DNA of 16,571 nt from JBEEPE01 sp964489645 (GCA_964489645.1 CAZAZT010000091.1:1-16571); one strand, 5' to 3'; shown: positions 6,519 through 15,120, numbered from the stretch's first letter. A program made the numbers and translations. The notes: generated from the sequence alone by a model not told the origin.

Positions 6519-7985
6519 TTAAGCGAACAGTTTGCTGACGGGTTTTGCTTTGACGAGTTCGCGCGGTTGGTTGAGGTGGTTGTAGACGACGGTTTCGGGT
6601 TCGATGCCGACGGCGTTGTACATGGTTGCGAGCAACTCGGTGGGGTGCACTGGGTCTTCTGCGGGACTGCTACCGGTTTTGTCGCTGGATCCGAGAACGA
6701 AACCGCGCTTGGTTCCTGCGCCTGCAACGATGGAGGTGTAGCAATAGGGCCAGTGGTCGCGACCGTCGGCGCTGTTCCCGTTGCCGGAGGTACTTACGCC
6801 TTTTTGGGGGGCGCGTCCGAATTCGCCGATGACGACCACGAGGGTTTCGTCGAGCAGTCCGCGGGAATCCATGTCTGCGAAGAATGCGGAGAGGCCGTTA
6901 TCGAGCATGGGTGCGGAGTTATTTTTCATGCGGTCGGTGAGTCCGACGTGGTGATCCCAGGAGTGTTTGTCGGAGTTGGCGACCTTTGGCCAGATGACTT
7001 CCACGACGCGGGTACCGGCTTCGATGAGGCGTCGGGCGAGGAGACAGCTTTGGCCGAAGGTGTTACGGCCGTAGCGATCGCGCATGGCATCGGTTTCTTG
7101 GTTCAGGTCGAAGGCGTTCCGCGCGCGGCCTGACACGATGAGGTTGAGGGCTTTTTGGTAGTAGTCGTCGAGGTTGAACTTCTCGACGGCTTTTTCGACT
7201 TCGGGCATGGCCTTTTCGATGGCGCTTCGGAGGTCGGCGCGGCGTTGAAGGCGGAGGCCGAAGACTTCGGGCGGGAGTTTGAGGTCTTCGATCTGGATGC
7301 GATCCATTTTGCCCATGTCGAGGTCATCGCCGGGAGGGTAGAGGGTGTAGGGATCGAACGCCTTTCCGAGGAACCCTGCGGTGCCGCCTTTTCCGACGAC
7401 GTTGGATTCTTGGAGTGGGCGTGGGAGCATCACGAACGGGAGCATGGGTTGCTCGGAGGGTTTGAGGCGTACGATGTTTGCGCCGAAGTTCGGAAAGTCC
7501 TTTGGATCAGGGGGTTCAAGTTGCCCTGAGGGGCTGACCTTGTCGGTGGTGTAACCGGTCATGATCTGGTAGATCGCGGCGGTGTGGTTGAAGAGACCGT
7601 TGGGCGTGTAGCTCATCGAACGGATCATGGAGAACTTGTCGTTCACCTTGGCGAGGTTCGGGAGGACTTCGGTGAAGTTGACGCCTGGAAGTTTGGTGGG
7701 GATGTTCTTGAAAGCGCTCCGGATGTTGTCAGGCACGTTCTCTTTGGGGTCCCAGAGGTCGAGGTGGCTTGGGCCGCCTTGGAGATAGATCATGACCACG
7801 CTTTTGGCTTTGTTCCAACCTGCGCCACCGGTTTTGGTGGATTCGGCTTGGGCTTCATTCCGAAGCATGGAGGCCAGTGAGAGGCCGAGGAGGCCGGTGG
7901 AACCGACGCGCACGAGGTCGCGGCGTGTGACTTTCATGTTGGGATCGCAGAGGTCGCTGTTGAGACCGCCAGGGATGTGGATCAT
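6519..7985 (-). CDS. DUF1501 (sulfatase/alkaline-phosphatase-like fold) Tat-exported protein
   Basis: This 488-residue DUF1501 protein belongs to a family distantly related to sulfatases and alkaline phosphatases and very abundant in PVC bacteria; no reaction is established for it. A Tat-type motif sits at RRDLVRVGSTGLLGLSLASM (Arg21-Arg22). Family blocks follow in order: YLQGGPSHLDLWDPK (67-81), RDRYGRNTFGQSCLLARRLI (302-321), SWDHHVG (342-348), GLLDETLVVVIGEFGRAP (376-393) and GRDHWP (408-413). The His and Asp residues in these blocks sit where metal ligands lie in the superfamily. I chose the ATG at 7985, which gives MIHIPGGLNSDLCDP ahead of RRD; a similar Cys-Asp then Arg-Arg-Asp layout is common in planctomycete homologues. 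The ATG at 7937 (MKVTRRD) is a real alternative. There is no Shine-Dalgarno. It follows the giant PSCyt gene by 64 bases and is very likely co-transcribed with it. Confidence 0.93.
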   Translation of the reverse strand: MIHIPGGLNSDLCDPNMKVTRRDLVRVGSTGLLGLSLASMLRNEAQAESTKTGGAGWNKAKSVVMIYLQGGPSHLDLWDPKENVPDNIRSAFKNIPTKLPGVNFTEVLPNLAKVNDKFSMIRSMSYTPNGLFNHTAAIYQIMTGYTTDKVSPSGQLEPPDPKDFPNFGANIVRLKPSEQPMLPFVMLPRPLQESNVVGKGGTAGFLGKAFDPYTLYPPGDDLDMGKMDRIQIEDLKLPPEVFGLRLQRRADLRSAIEKAMPEVEKAVEKFNLDDYYQKALNLIVSGRARNAFDLNQETDAMRDRYGRNTFGQSCLLARRLIEAGTRVVEVIWPKVANSDKHSWDHHVGLTDRMKNNSAPMLDNGLSAFFADMDSRGLLDETLVVVIGEFGRAPQKGVSTSGNGNSADGRDHWPYCYTSIVAGAGTKRGFVLGSSDKTGSSPAEDPVHPTELLATMYNAVGIEPETVVYNHLNQPRELVKAKPVSKLFA

Positions 7986-8049
7986 AGGAGGGATGTGGTT
8001 GGGGGTTAGATAGCAGTTGATGGGCCGAGGGGGTTTGAGGATCAGTTGA

Positions 8050-11000
8050 TTAGCGGTTGAACAGGAATGCGGAACTGTTGATGAGCGCCCAGGTGAGGTC
8101 CTGCATCGCGGTGAGGCGGCGATTCCCGACCTGTTTGGTGCTGGCTTCTGCATCGATGCGCGATTGGACGAGTTGGGCATCGAGGCGGATCGGTTCGCTG
8201 GCTTTTGCGTACGCGGCTTTGAGCGTTTCGTGTTTTGGGTCAGCGGGGAGAGGTTGTTTTGCATCGGCGACCGCGCGGGTGCGGATCCAGTACTCGTCAT
8301 CGATGACCCGGAATGCGGTGGCGATCTGCTTGTTCTCGTCAGGACTCCTTGAGGGGTCGGGTTTTGAGAGGAGGGCATGCAGATCGGAGGCGATCCCAGG
8401 TTTCAGCGGGTTTGGAGCGGTGGTGGACCAGACGCGGAAGCGCGCGATGAGTTGGCCCTCGGCGGTTCCTCGCTGAACGATTTTCAGTTTCAAGCGTGCT
8501 CCGGGTGCCTCGGTGGGTTGGGGGAGTTTGAGCATGATTAGGCGACGGACGCCGTTTCCGCCGGCGAGGCTCCAGCCATTTTTCGCGTCGGCTTTCCCGT
8601 CGATGAGTTGCGCTGCGGGTTGGTCTTTGGCCTCGAACGAGGCGGCGGCTCCGGCGAACTTTATGGCGGCGTCGGGCTTCCCTTTTGGGGCGAGCGTCGC
8701 GGAGATTTCGTTGATGAAAACGGTGCCGGCATCGCCTCGGCCTGGTCCGAAGCCGGGGAGGCTGGAATCCGGCAAGAGTTCGAGGAGGACTCCCGTGGTG
8801 CCAGCCTTTGCGAGATCCAGTTCGACATTGTAATCGGCTTTGCGGTTCTGGCCGCTTGAGACGATGAGCCCTTGTTTATCGACTACCAGTCGAACGCCAT
8901 CGGTGGCATTTGCGACGGGGGTTGCGCGGTCCCAGAGCGTTTCGTGTTTAAGGGCGACTTGTTGGAGGCCCCAACCGGCAAGGCGGAGGTTGAAGTCTTT
9001 CTCGTAGGCGGCAGCGGAGGATTCGGCTTGGGCGGTACGATCTTTCCGGATGCGTTCGCGTTCTTCGCGGTAGAACTTGGTTTCTGCTTCGTAGGCGTCG
9101 AGTGGCGGCTTGGTCTTGTCCATCTCGGCCTTTCGAGCGGCCTCGGCTGCGGCGATGGCAGGGGCGTGCTTTTTCTCCAGTTCGTCGCGTTGTTTGACGA
9201 CTTTCTGGTGGTCCTCATTGATGCGTCCGAGGTTTTTCAGGGTGGCATCGATTTCCGGTTCGGTGGGCTTGCGGGCGAGGACGCGGATGAAGAGTTCCTC
9301 GATCGCCTTCCGGTCGTCGGGTTGCGATGCGACGAGTTTGGCGATGGCGTTTTCGGGGGACTGGATCGCTTGGCTGATGGCTTGTCCGCTCAAGAGCGCC
9401 ATGACGGAGCCGAGCCGGATGTCATTGCTTCGTTCGCATTCGCAGGCGCTTTCGCGGGCTGGGCGGCCGAGGGTGCCGAGCAGTCCGCCGGGCAGATCGC
9501 TTCCGAGGTCGAACAGGGAAGCGGCGCGGGCGCCTTTGGCTGCGCCAGGGAACGCGGAGGCGGAGCCAGTCACGGTGTGCACGGCATCGACGAGGGTTTC
9601 TGCGCTGAGGCGTCGAGCGATGGCGTGTGAGTAGTTGGTTTTATCATCTTCGTTCCAGCGGTTCGTCTTGATCGAGAGCTGGTAGGTTCGCGATTTGCAG
9701 ATGAGCTGGACGATGTGGCGGGTGTTGAAGCCGCTTTGGACGAACTCTTTGGTGAGGTAGTCGAGGAGTTCGGGATTGGTGGGAGGGTTACCGGCTCGGA
9801 TGTCGTCGATGGGTTCGATGATGCCGACGCCGAGGAGGTAGCCCCAGAGACGGTTGACGTAACTGGAGGCGAAGAAGCGATTGTCCGGAGCGGTCATCCA
9901 CGCGGCGAGAGCCTCGCGGCGGGGTGCTTTTTCAGCGACCTCGACTTTGGCTGGGAAGGGGAACTCGGGAGGCGTGACTTTGCCAGTGCGGTCGTGTTTG
10001 ACGTCACCGGTGGGGGTATCAGCAACGATTTCGTAGAGGGGTTTAGCGCCTTCCACTGCGGTTCCGCCGATGCGTTGATCGCCGGAAGCGGGGTCGGGTC
10101 GGAGTTGGAACTGCGCGAAGTAGGCGGCGGTGTGGTAGTACTGATCTTGGGTCCACCGTTCGAAGGGGTGGTCGTGGCATTTGTTGCAGTTGAAACGCGT
10201 GGCGAGGAAGAGGTGCGTTGTGTTCTCCATGGCCTCGGTGGGTGTCCGCAGGATTTTCCAATAGCTTGCCGCGGGGTTTTCCTTGTTCGAACCGGATGCG
10301 GTGAGGATTTTGGCGACAAACCGGTCGTAGGGGGTGTTGTCGGCGATTTCCTGACGGATCCAGTTCCGGAAGGATTCGGCTCCTTTTCCGCCGAGGAATT
10401 TGGCGTTCACTTGGAGCAGGTCGGCCCATTTGTTGGTCCAGTATTCGACGAAATCCGGCGTGCCGATGAGGGAGTCGATGACGGCGGCGCGTTTGGTTTT
10501 TGAGTCGCGAGAATCCGCGAGGAAGGTGCGTACGGCATCGGCGGAGGGGGGGAGTCCTGTGAGGTCGAGGTGGGCTCGTCGGAGGAACTCAGCGTCGGAG
10601 GCGAGGCCGGAGGGTTCGATGCGCATCCGTTTCCATTTGGCGGCGACGAGGTCGTCGATGCGGCTCCACGATTCGGGTTGTTGCCATTGGAACCCTTCAC
10701 GGTCCCCCATCACGGTGAGGGTGGTTGCGGCGTAGTTCCCTTCATAGCGGGCTAGGACGGGGGCTTCACCACGACGTAGCGTGGTGATGAGGCCGGATGC
10801 ATCGGCGGTTGCGACATCGCCGTTCCCACTTTCGATGAAGGCTTCAGCGGTCACGTCACGCGTGGAGTTGTCCGCGAACTTTGCGATGATGCGGAACTGT
10901 TGGCGTGCTCCTGGGAGTTGGGTGACGGGATTTTCAGGGTAGAGACTGATGGAGGTGACCTTGGGTGAGGCGGAGTTGAGAGCGGCCCCTCCTGCGATCC

Positions 11001-13128
11001 ACTCGCGGAGGATCCCGTAATAGTGCGTGTCGGATTCCGTGCGGCGTCCGCCTTCGTGCGGAACTTCTGCGACGGTTTTGAGCAACATGAGGCTGTCGTC
11101 AGGAGAAGCGATGGTGACCCGGCGTGAGGCCATATCGTCGGTGAGCGTGCGGAGATCGAACTCGGGATCGTAACCGCGGAGGGAGAGTTTGAATCCCCCT
11201 TTCCCTTCTTTCGAGCCGTGGCAGGTGCCTTGGTTGCACCCGAGTTTGGTGAGGACTGGGTTGACGTCGCGGATGAAGTCGGCGTGGTAGGCGTTCTTGG
11301 TTCCGGCGACCTCGATGGGGAGTTCTGCGCGGAGGCCGTCGACGGAGATTTCCACCGAGGATTTTCCGTCGGCGATCGGTTCGATCCGGCCGCGTGCGGA
11401 GACCTGCGCGATGGGGCTGCGCGGGGTGAACTTTGCGGAGCGTGTGACGTCGATGCGGTCGCCGTTTTCGAGGGTGGCTGTGACGACGGTTTGCACGTAT
11501 CCCGCTTTGCCTTGGATGACAGCGTTTTCGGGGCTGATTGCGAGGGATTTGATCTTTGAGGCGGGGCGTGGTTCTTGGGGTTCTTTGGACCGGTTTTCGT
11601 CTTGGCGTGCGGGACTCTTTTTGGGCGAGAGCGGCACGGAGGCTGGTTTGGAAACTGGGGCGGCGGGGAATTCCCGTTTCAGGTTTCCGGATGGGTCGAG
11701 GATACGGATGATGCCGTCGGAGCCGGCGGCTGCGGCGAGGGATCCGTCTTGGTTGAGGCTGACGGCGTAGATGGCGGATTGGGGAAGGTCGAGACGCGCA
11801 ATGGGTTTGGAGAAGGTTTCGTTGTAGTCGGTGAGTTTTTTGTTCTCCTCGCCGGTGCGCTGCTGCGGATCCTTCGCTCGGATGGCTTTGATGTCAGCTG
11901 GTTGATCATCTTCTGCGGAAAGGGGGTAGACGGCGACGGCGCCCGAGCCGTTGAGGGCGCTTCCGGCGATGAACCGTTTGCCGTTTCCTGAGACGCGGAC
12001 GGCGAAAATCCGGCCGGGCAGTTCGGAATGTTTGCGGATGAGGTTTGCGTTATCGCCGATCTTCCGGGCGGAGGTACGGAAGATCTGGAAGAGTTGGGGG
12101 GCACCATCTGCGCCTCCGACCACCACGGTATTGTCGACGGGGTGGCGGTCGACGGAGTTGATTCCGCCGCGGAGCGCGCCGGGCGTGATGGAGGTGATGT
12201 TGTCGATGAACCGTTGCGATTCGAGTTCACTGAGCTTGGCGGTCATGTCGCGGCCCACGGAGATGACGTGATCACCTGCGGCGTTGAAGGCGGTTTCGAG
12301 CACCCAATCGTTGTGGGATCCCATTTGGAGGATCTGTTTGCCGTTGGAAGCGTCGATGGCGCGGACGGTATTGTCTGGGCATCCGAACGCGACTTTGGCG
12401 TTGTCGGGCGACCAACTGACGCCGTAGAGGGTATCCCACCCGACGGGCGCGGCCAGTTTTAGTTCTTTGGAGGCGACGTCCCAGATCTGAATTTCTCCGA
12501 GTCGACCGGGGTCGCCTGCGGCTGCGGCGAGGCGTTTACCGTCGGGAGAAAATCTGACGGATTGGACGCGTTCGGACATGCCGATGAGGCGGGCTGCGAT
12601 GCCGGAGCCATCCGTTTTGTGGAGCAGGATTTCGTGGAATCCTGCAACCGCGATGAGGCTGCCATCGGGGCTGAGGTCGACGGAGGCGACGACGGGGAGG
12701 CGGGAGTAGGAGGGAGGGTTTGCTGCGTCGAAATGCTTTTTGGCGTCGGCGGGTGTGTCGTCTTTGGCTCCTTCGCTGATCCATCTCCGGACGAGAGCGA
12801 TCTCGAGTTCGTGGAGAGGCGGCTTGTTTTTCGGCATTTCCGCTTGCCCATCTTTTGGCGTGATCTGGTCGAGGAGCGACCCTTTTGACGCGTCACCGGG
12901 AACGATGGCGACGCCGTCTTTTTCTCCTCCGGCGAGGAGCTTTTTGAAATCGGTCATCACGTAACCGCCACGGGCTTTTGCGGGTTGGTGGCATCCCTGG
13001 CAGTTGGCTTGGAAGATGGGGCGGATGTCTTTGTAGTAGCTGACGGGTTTGTTTTGAACGTCAGCGGCCGAGGAAGAGGCGGCGAGAAGAGCGAACAGAG
13101 AGGTGGAGAGAAGGAAGCTCGGTTTCAT
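8050..13128 (-). CDS. Giant secreted multidomain protein: PSCyt1 cytochrome c - WD40 propeller - Ig-like - DUF1549 - DUF1553
   Basis: This 1692-residue protein has, in order: a signal peptide (1 to about 22); a cytochrome-c-like PSCyt1 domain with CQGCH at 43-47; seven WD40-like blades (about 145-485, e.g. VRFSPDGKRLAAAA, VSLNQDGSLAAAAGSDG), enough for a complete propeller; a Pro/Ser/Lys-rich linker (490-526); a BIG2-type Ig domain (527-608); a second cytochrome-like block with CNQGTCH at 631-637; another Ig domain (724-808); DUF1549 (about 823-1010) with CNKCHDHPFERWTQDQYY; and DUF1553 (from about 1063), with the tail MQDLTWALINSSAFLFN at the extreme C-terminus. Between the last two DUF1553 blocks lie a coiled coil (about 1296-1378) and a galactose-binding-like beta domain (about 1385-1570). 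Such proteins are typical of PVC bacteria and biochemically uncharacterised; up to three haem sites suggest electron transfer in the periplasm. The ATG at 13128 was chosen for the signal peptide. It is followed by DUF1501 after 64 bases. The leader CCCCCCCCTGCC has no Shine-Dalgarno. Confidence 0.93.
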   Translation of the reverse strand: MKPSFLLSTSLFALLAASSSAADVQNKPVSYYKDIRPIFQANCQGCHQPAKARGGYVMTDFKKLLAGGEKDGVAIVPGDASKGSLLDQITPKDGQAEMPKNKPPLHELEIALVRRWISEGAKDDTPADAKKHFDAANPPSYSRLPVVASVDLSPDGSLIAVAGFHEILLHKTDGSGIAARLIGMSERVQSVRFSPDGKRLAAAAGDPGRLGEIQIWDVASKELKLAAPVGWDTLYGVSWSPDNAKVAFGCPDNTVRAIDASNGKQILQMGSHNDWVLETAFNAAGDHVISVGRDMTAKLSELESQRFIDNITSITPGALRGGINSVDRHPVDNTVVVGGADGAPQLFQIFRTSARKIGDNANLIRKHSELPGRIFAVRVSGNGKRFIAGSALNGSGAVAVYPLSAEDDQPADIKAIRAKDPQQRTGEENKKLTDYNETFSKPIARLDLPQSAIYAVSLNQDGSLAAAAGSDGIIRILDPSGNLKREFPAAPVSKPASVPLSPKKSPARQDENRSKEPQEPRPASKIKSLAISPENAVIQGKAGYVQTVVTATLENGDRIDVTRSAKFTPRSPIAQVSARGRIEPIADGKSSVEISVDGLRAELPIEVAGTKNAYHADFIRDVNPVLTKLGCNQGTCHGSKEGKGGFKLSLRGYDPEFDLRTLTDDMASRRVTIASPDDSLMLLKTVAEVPHEGGRRTESDTHYYGILREWIAGGAALNSASPKVTSISLYPENPVTQLPGARQQFRIIAKFADNSTRDVTAEAFIESGNGDVATADASGLITTLRRGEAPVLARYEGNYAATTLTVMGDREGFQWQQPESWSRIDDLVAAKWKRMRIEPSGLASDAEFLRRAHLDLTGLPPSADAVRTFLADSRDSKTKRAAVIDSLIGTPDFVEYWTNKWADLLQVNAKFLGGKGAESFRNWIRQEIADNTPYDRFVAKILTASGSNKENPAASYWKILRTPTEAMENTTHLFLATRFNCNKCHDHPFERWTQDQYYHTAAYFAQFQLRPDPASGDQRIGGTAVEGAKPLYEIVADTPTGDVKHDRTGKVTPPEFPFPAKVEVAEKAPRREALAAWMTAPDNRFFASSYVNRLWGYLLGVGIIEPIDDIRAGNPPTNPELLDYLTKEFVQSGFNTRHIVQLICKSRTYQLSIKTNRWNEDDKTNYSHAIARRLSAETLVDAVHTVTGSASAFPGAAKGARAASLFDLGSDLPGGLLGTLGRPARESACECERSNDIRLGSVMALLSGQAISQAIQSPENAIAKLVASQPDDRKAIEELFIRVLARKPTEPEIDATLKNLGRINEDHQKVVKQRDELEKKHAPAIAAAEAARKAEMDKTKPPLDAYEAETKFYREERERIRKDRTAQAESSAAAYEKDFNLRLAGWGLQQVALKHETLWDRATPVANATDGVRLVVDKQGLIVSSGQNRKADYNVELDLAKAGTTGVLLELLPDSSLPGFGPGRGDAGTVFINEISATLAPKGKPDAAIKFAGAAASFEAKDQPAAQLIDGKADAKNGWSLAGGNGVRRLIMLKLPQPTEAPGARLKLKIVQRGTAEGQLIARFRVWSTTAPNPLKPGIASDLHALLSKPDPSRSPDENKQIATAFRVIDDEYWIRTRAVADAKQPLPADPKHETLKAAYAKASEPIRLDAQLVQSRIDAEASTKQVGNRRLTAMQDLTWALINSSAFLFNR

Positions 13129-13306
13129 GGCAGGGGGGGGCAAAAAAGGCCTTGTTTCGTAGAATTAGGAGCAGGTCTTAGGGGATATCCTTAGCCGGAA
13201 ATGTGCTCAATGGCGCCTCGGGAAAAGGGGCGGTGATGGGAATGTCGCTGACCGCTGCGGGAGGGTTTGGGAAGGGCGGGTGATGGGGGCAGCGCGGACG
13301 GAGCGT

Positions 13307-14125
13307 TCAGCGTTGCCAGCCTTCGACTTTGAACACTTGCGAGGTGAGGCGGCGGGGCGCCCCGCCTGAACTCGGGGCGAACCAGACCTCCAACCGAGCG
13401 GCGTAGAACTGTCCCCAGACTCCATCCATGAGGGTGAACTGGGCGGACGTGGTGAAGGTCTCCGCGACGCGGTCCGAATACTGAGCGGGGTGTTGGGTGG
13501 AGATACTGATCTGGTGTTTGGGATCGGCGGCATCCTCTGTGAGGGGGGTGTTGGAGGATTGTTCGAACGCACGCAGGAAAAGGGAGCCGGCTTCCATGGG
13601 ATTTGAGCGGATGACGGCGGTGTACATCCCGCCCTGGATCCCTTTTTTCAAAAGGAGTTCCGTTTTCGGGGGAGCGGCTGGGTTTTGGACCGGCGAAGGA
13701 TCGTGCGGTTTGACGTGGGGAGGCGTGTTCGGGTCTGTCGGGTCGAGGATCGGTACGTTCGATGCGGCGACGGCTTGGAGGGAGTCGGGGAAGGGATGCG
13801 GCGGAGTGCGGCCACTGAGGTTGGCATAGACCAGCCAGAGCCCGGTCAGTCCGACGATTGCGCCGGCTCCGAGGGAGATAGCTCGAGTGGCCGCCTCTTT
13901 CCATGCTCGGCGAAGCAGACTTGATACGGGAAGGATCCAAGGTGCGGAGACGAGGAGGACTGGGATCCACCACGGCATGTGCTTCAGCAATCCATCGATG
14001 AGGATATCGGTTGCGACCAAGGATCCGATGGTTCCGGCCAGGAGGAGTCCGGGGGCCCAGCCTCTCTTCAGGATGGGCGTGGGCGGGGGATCGGCTTGGG
14101 TGGCTTGGGATTGGGATATCGGCAT
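13307..14125 (-). CDS. Unrecognised membrane protein with three N-terminal helices and a C-terminal soluble domain
   Basis: I do not recognise this 272-residue protein. Three hydrophobic segments are visible at about 24-46 (PGLLLAGTIGSLVATDILI), 52-71 (WWIPVLLVSAPWILPVSSLL) and 82-101 (AISLGAGAIVGLTGLWLVYA). Arginines at 72, 73 and 81 between helices 2 and 3 suggest that this loop is cytoplasmic, which would put the C-terminal part outside. A Pro-rich spacer (about 105-155, TPPHPFP, DPNTPPH, NPAAPP) leads to a domain of about 115 residues (158-272) containing KGIQGGMYTAVIRSNPM, YSDRVAETFTTSAQF, and WGQFYAARLEVWFAP with a Phe-Lys-Val-Glu-Gly-Trp ending; it reads like a beta-rich fold. It starts 45 bases after the beta-helix gene and probably shares its transcript; 178 bases separate it from the giant gene downstream. 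There is no Shine-Dalgarno. It could be an accessory envelope protein, but nothing in the sequence gives a function. Confidence 0.8.
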   Translation of the reverse strand: MPISQSQATQADPPPTPILKRGWAPGLLLAGTIGSLVATDILIDGLLKHMPWWIPVLLVSAPWILPVSSLLRRAWKEAATRAISLGAGAIVGLTGLWLVYANLSGRTPPHPFPDSLQAVAASNVPILDPTDPNTPPHVKPHDPSPVQNPAAPPKTELLLKKGIQGGMYTAVIRSNPMEAGSLFLRAFEQSSNTPLTEDAADPKHQISISTQHPAQYSDRVAETFTTSAQFTLMDGVWGQFYAARLEVWFAPSSGGAPRRLTSQVFKVEGWQR

Positions 14126-14170
14126 GGGGTCATGCGGACTGGGTTCGGTCTGGGCGGGGTGAGTGATCTG

Positions 14171-15070
14171 TCATTTTGAGGCGGGTTTGTCCCAGCGGAT
14201 GTTGGATGTGTTCACCGTTGTTCCCTTCACGCTGCTGAAATCTTTCTCTTGGTTATAGATATGGCAGTCGGTTGCGGAGTGGGTTTTTCCTGAGAAATGA
14301 AAGGCTGCTCCGGCGTTGTCGTGGAGGACGCAGTTCTCGTAGGACGTGACGCATTGATTCACATCGGCCACACCGCCGGCGGTGGATCCGTTCCACGCGA
14401 TTTCGGCGCGGCGCACTTTCATCTCGACCTCGTCGTGGGCGCTGATGCCTTCGTCACCGTTGCAGAGGGCTTTGACGTCTTCGATCACGATGCCGGTCCA
14501 TTTGCCGTGGATGTTGAATCCGTCGTTCGAAGCGTATTTTGCGGTGACGTTGCGGACGATGATGTGAGAGCAGGCGATGGTCACGGCACTGGTCCCTTCT
14601 TTGGGGGGCAGGATGATGCGGGATTTTCCTGGGGTCTTGTCTTCGGGCCAGCGGAAGTAGAGCGCTCCGTCGTCCGTGAAACCCGCCTGACCTGGTTTCA
14701 GTTTTTCCGGAGGAAGGTAGCAGCGGGATTTGCGGTCTGGCTTTGCGGTTTCTGCCTGAAGGTCGCGAGGGACGGCGATGGGTTTTTCATCGATGAAGAG
14801 CGCGGCGTATTGGCCTGCCATGATGGGGGTTCGTCCGTCGGGAAGTTTTTGGAGTGTCCAGACATCTCCTTGGTTTTTCCATGGGGCGGCGGTGATGTCG
14901 GTGCCGAGATCGATGACTAGGCCGTGTCCGTCGAAAACGGCGGGTTTTTCGGGGGAACCTCCTTCTTTGAGCACGAGAGGAGCGGTTCGGATCTGGTTTC
15001 CGTGGGAGGGAGTGAGGAGAGGAAGGAGGGTGACGATCGCGGCGAGTCGGGAGGTCTGTGCGAAGGACAT
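14171..15070 (-). CDS. Secreted right-handed beta-helix protein (pectate-lyase-like fold)
   Basis: This 299-residue protein has a signal peptide (about 1-24, hydrophobic AAIVTLLPLLTPSHG) and a body that looks like a right-handed parallel beta-helix (PbH1-type repeats) from about 160 to 270. The repeats contain the usual Asn/Asp-Gly turns: HIIVRNVTAKYASNDGFNIH, IVIEDVKALCNGDEGISAHD, VRRAEIAWNGSTAGG and ENCVLHDNAGAAFHFSG. The N-terminal part (25-155) has FDGHGLVIDLG, then DVWTLQKLPDG and LYFRWPEDK, a layout seen before the helix in polysaccharide-lyase-like and DUF1565-like proteins. No catalytic triad can be assigned, so it may bind or cleave a polysaccharide, or be purely structural. It is the first gene of the minus-strand run and is divergent from the second DUF1501 gene, with 67 bases between start codons. 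The leader CAATAACCAACC has no Shine-Dalgarno. Confidence 0.85.
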   Translation of the reverse strand: MSFAQTSRLAAIVTLLPLLTPSHGNQIRTAPLVLKEGGSPEKPAVFDGHGLVIDLGTDITAAPWKNQGDVWTLQKLPDGRTPIMAGQYAALFIDEKPIAVPRDLQAETAKPDRKSRCYLPPEKLKPGQAGFTDDGALYFRWPEDKTPGKSRIILPPKEGTSAVTIACSHIIVRNVTAKYASNDGFNIHGKWTGIVIEDVKALCNGDEGISAHDEVEMKVRRAEIAWNGSTAGGVADVNQCVTSYENCVLHDNAGAAFHFSGKTHSATDCHIYNQEKDFSSVKGTTVNTSNIRWDKPASK

Positions 15071-15120
15071 GGTTGGTTATTGCGGTGAGCGTTTGGCGTG
15101 CCGGGCATGGATTGTGCGAG

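Noticed and set aside
6377..6727. N-terminal extension of the SMP-30-like protein to 6727
   Set aside because: It overlaps the DUF1501 coding region and would bury a good lipoprotein signal inside the protein.
7986..8378. N-terminal extension of the first DUF1501 protein to 8378
   Set aside because: It overlaps the end of the giant gene, is Ser/Pro-rich and would hide the Tat signal.
8872..10503. Long plus-strand frames (252 and 262 codons) opposite the giant gene
   Set aside because: They are Gly/Glu/Val-rich translations with no motif, while the opposite strand carries continuous conserved domains.
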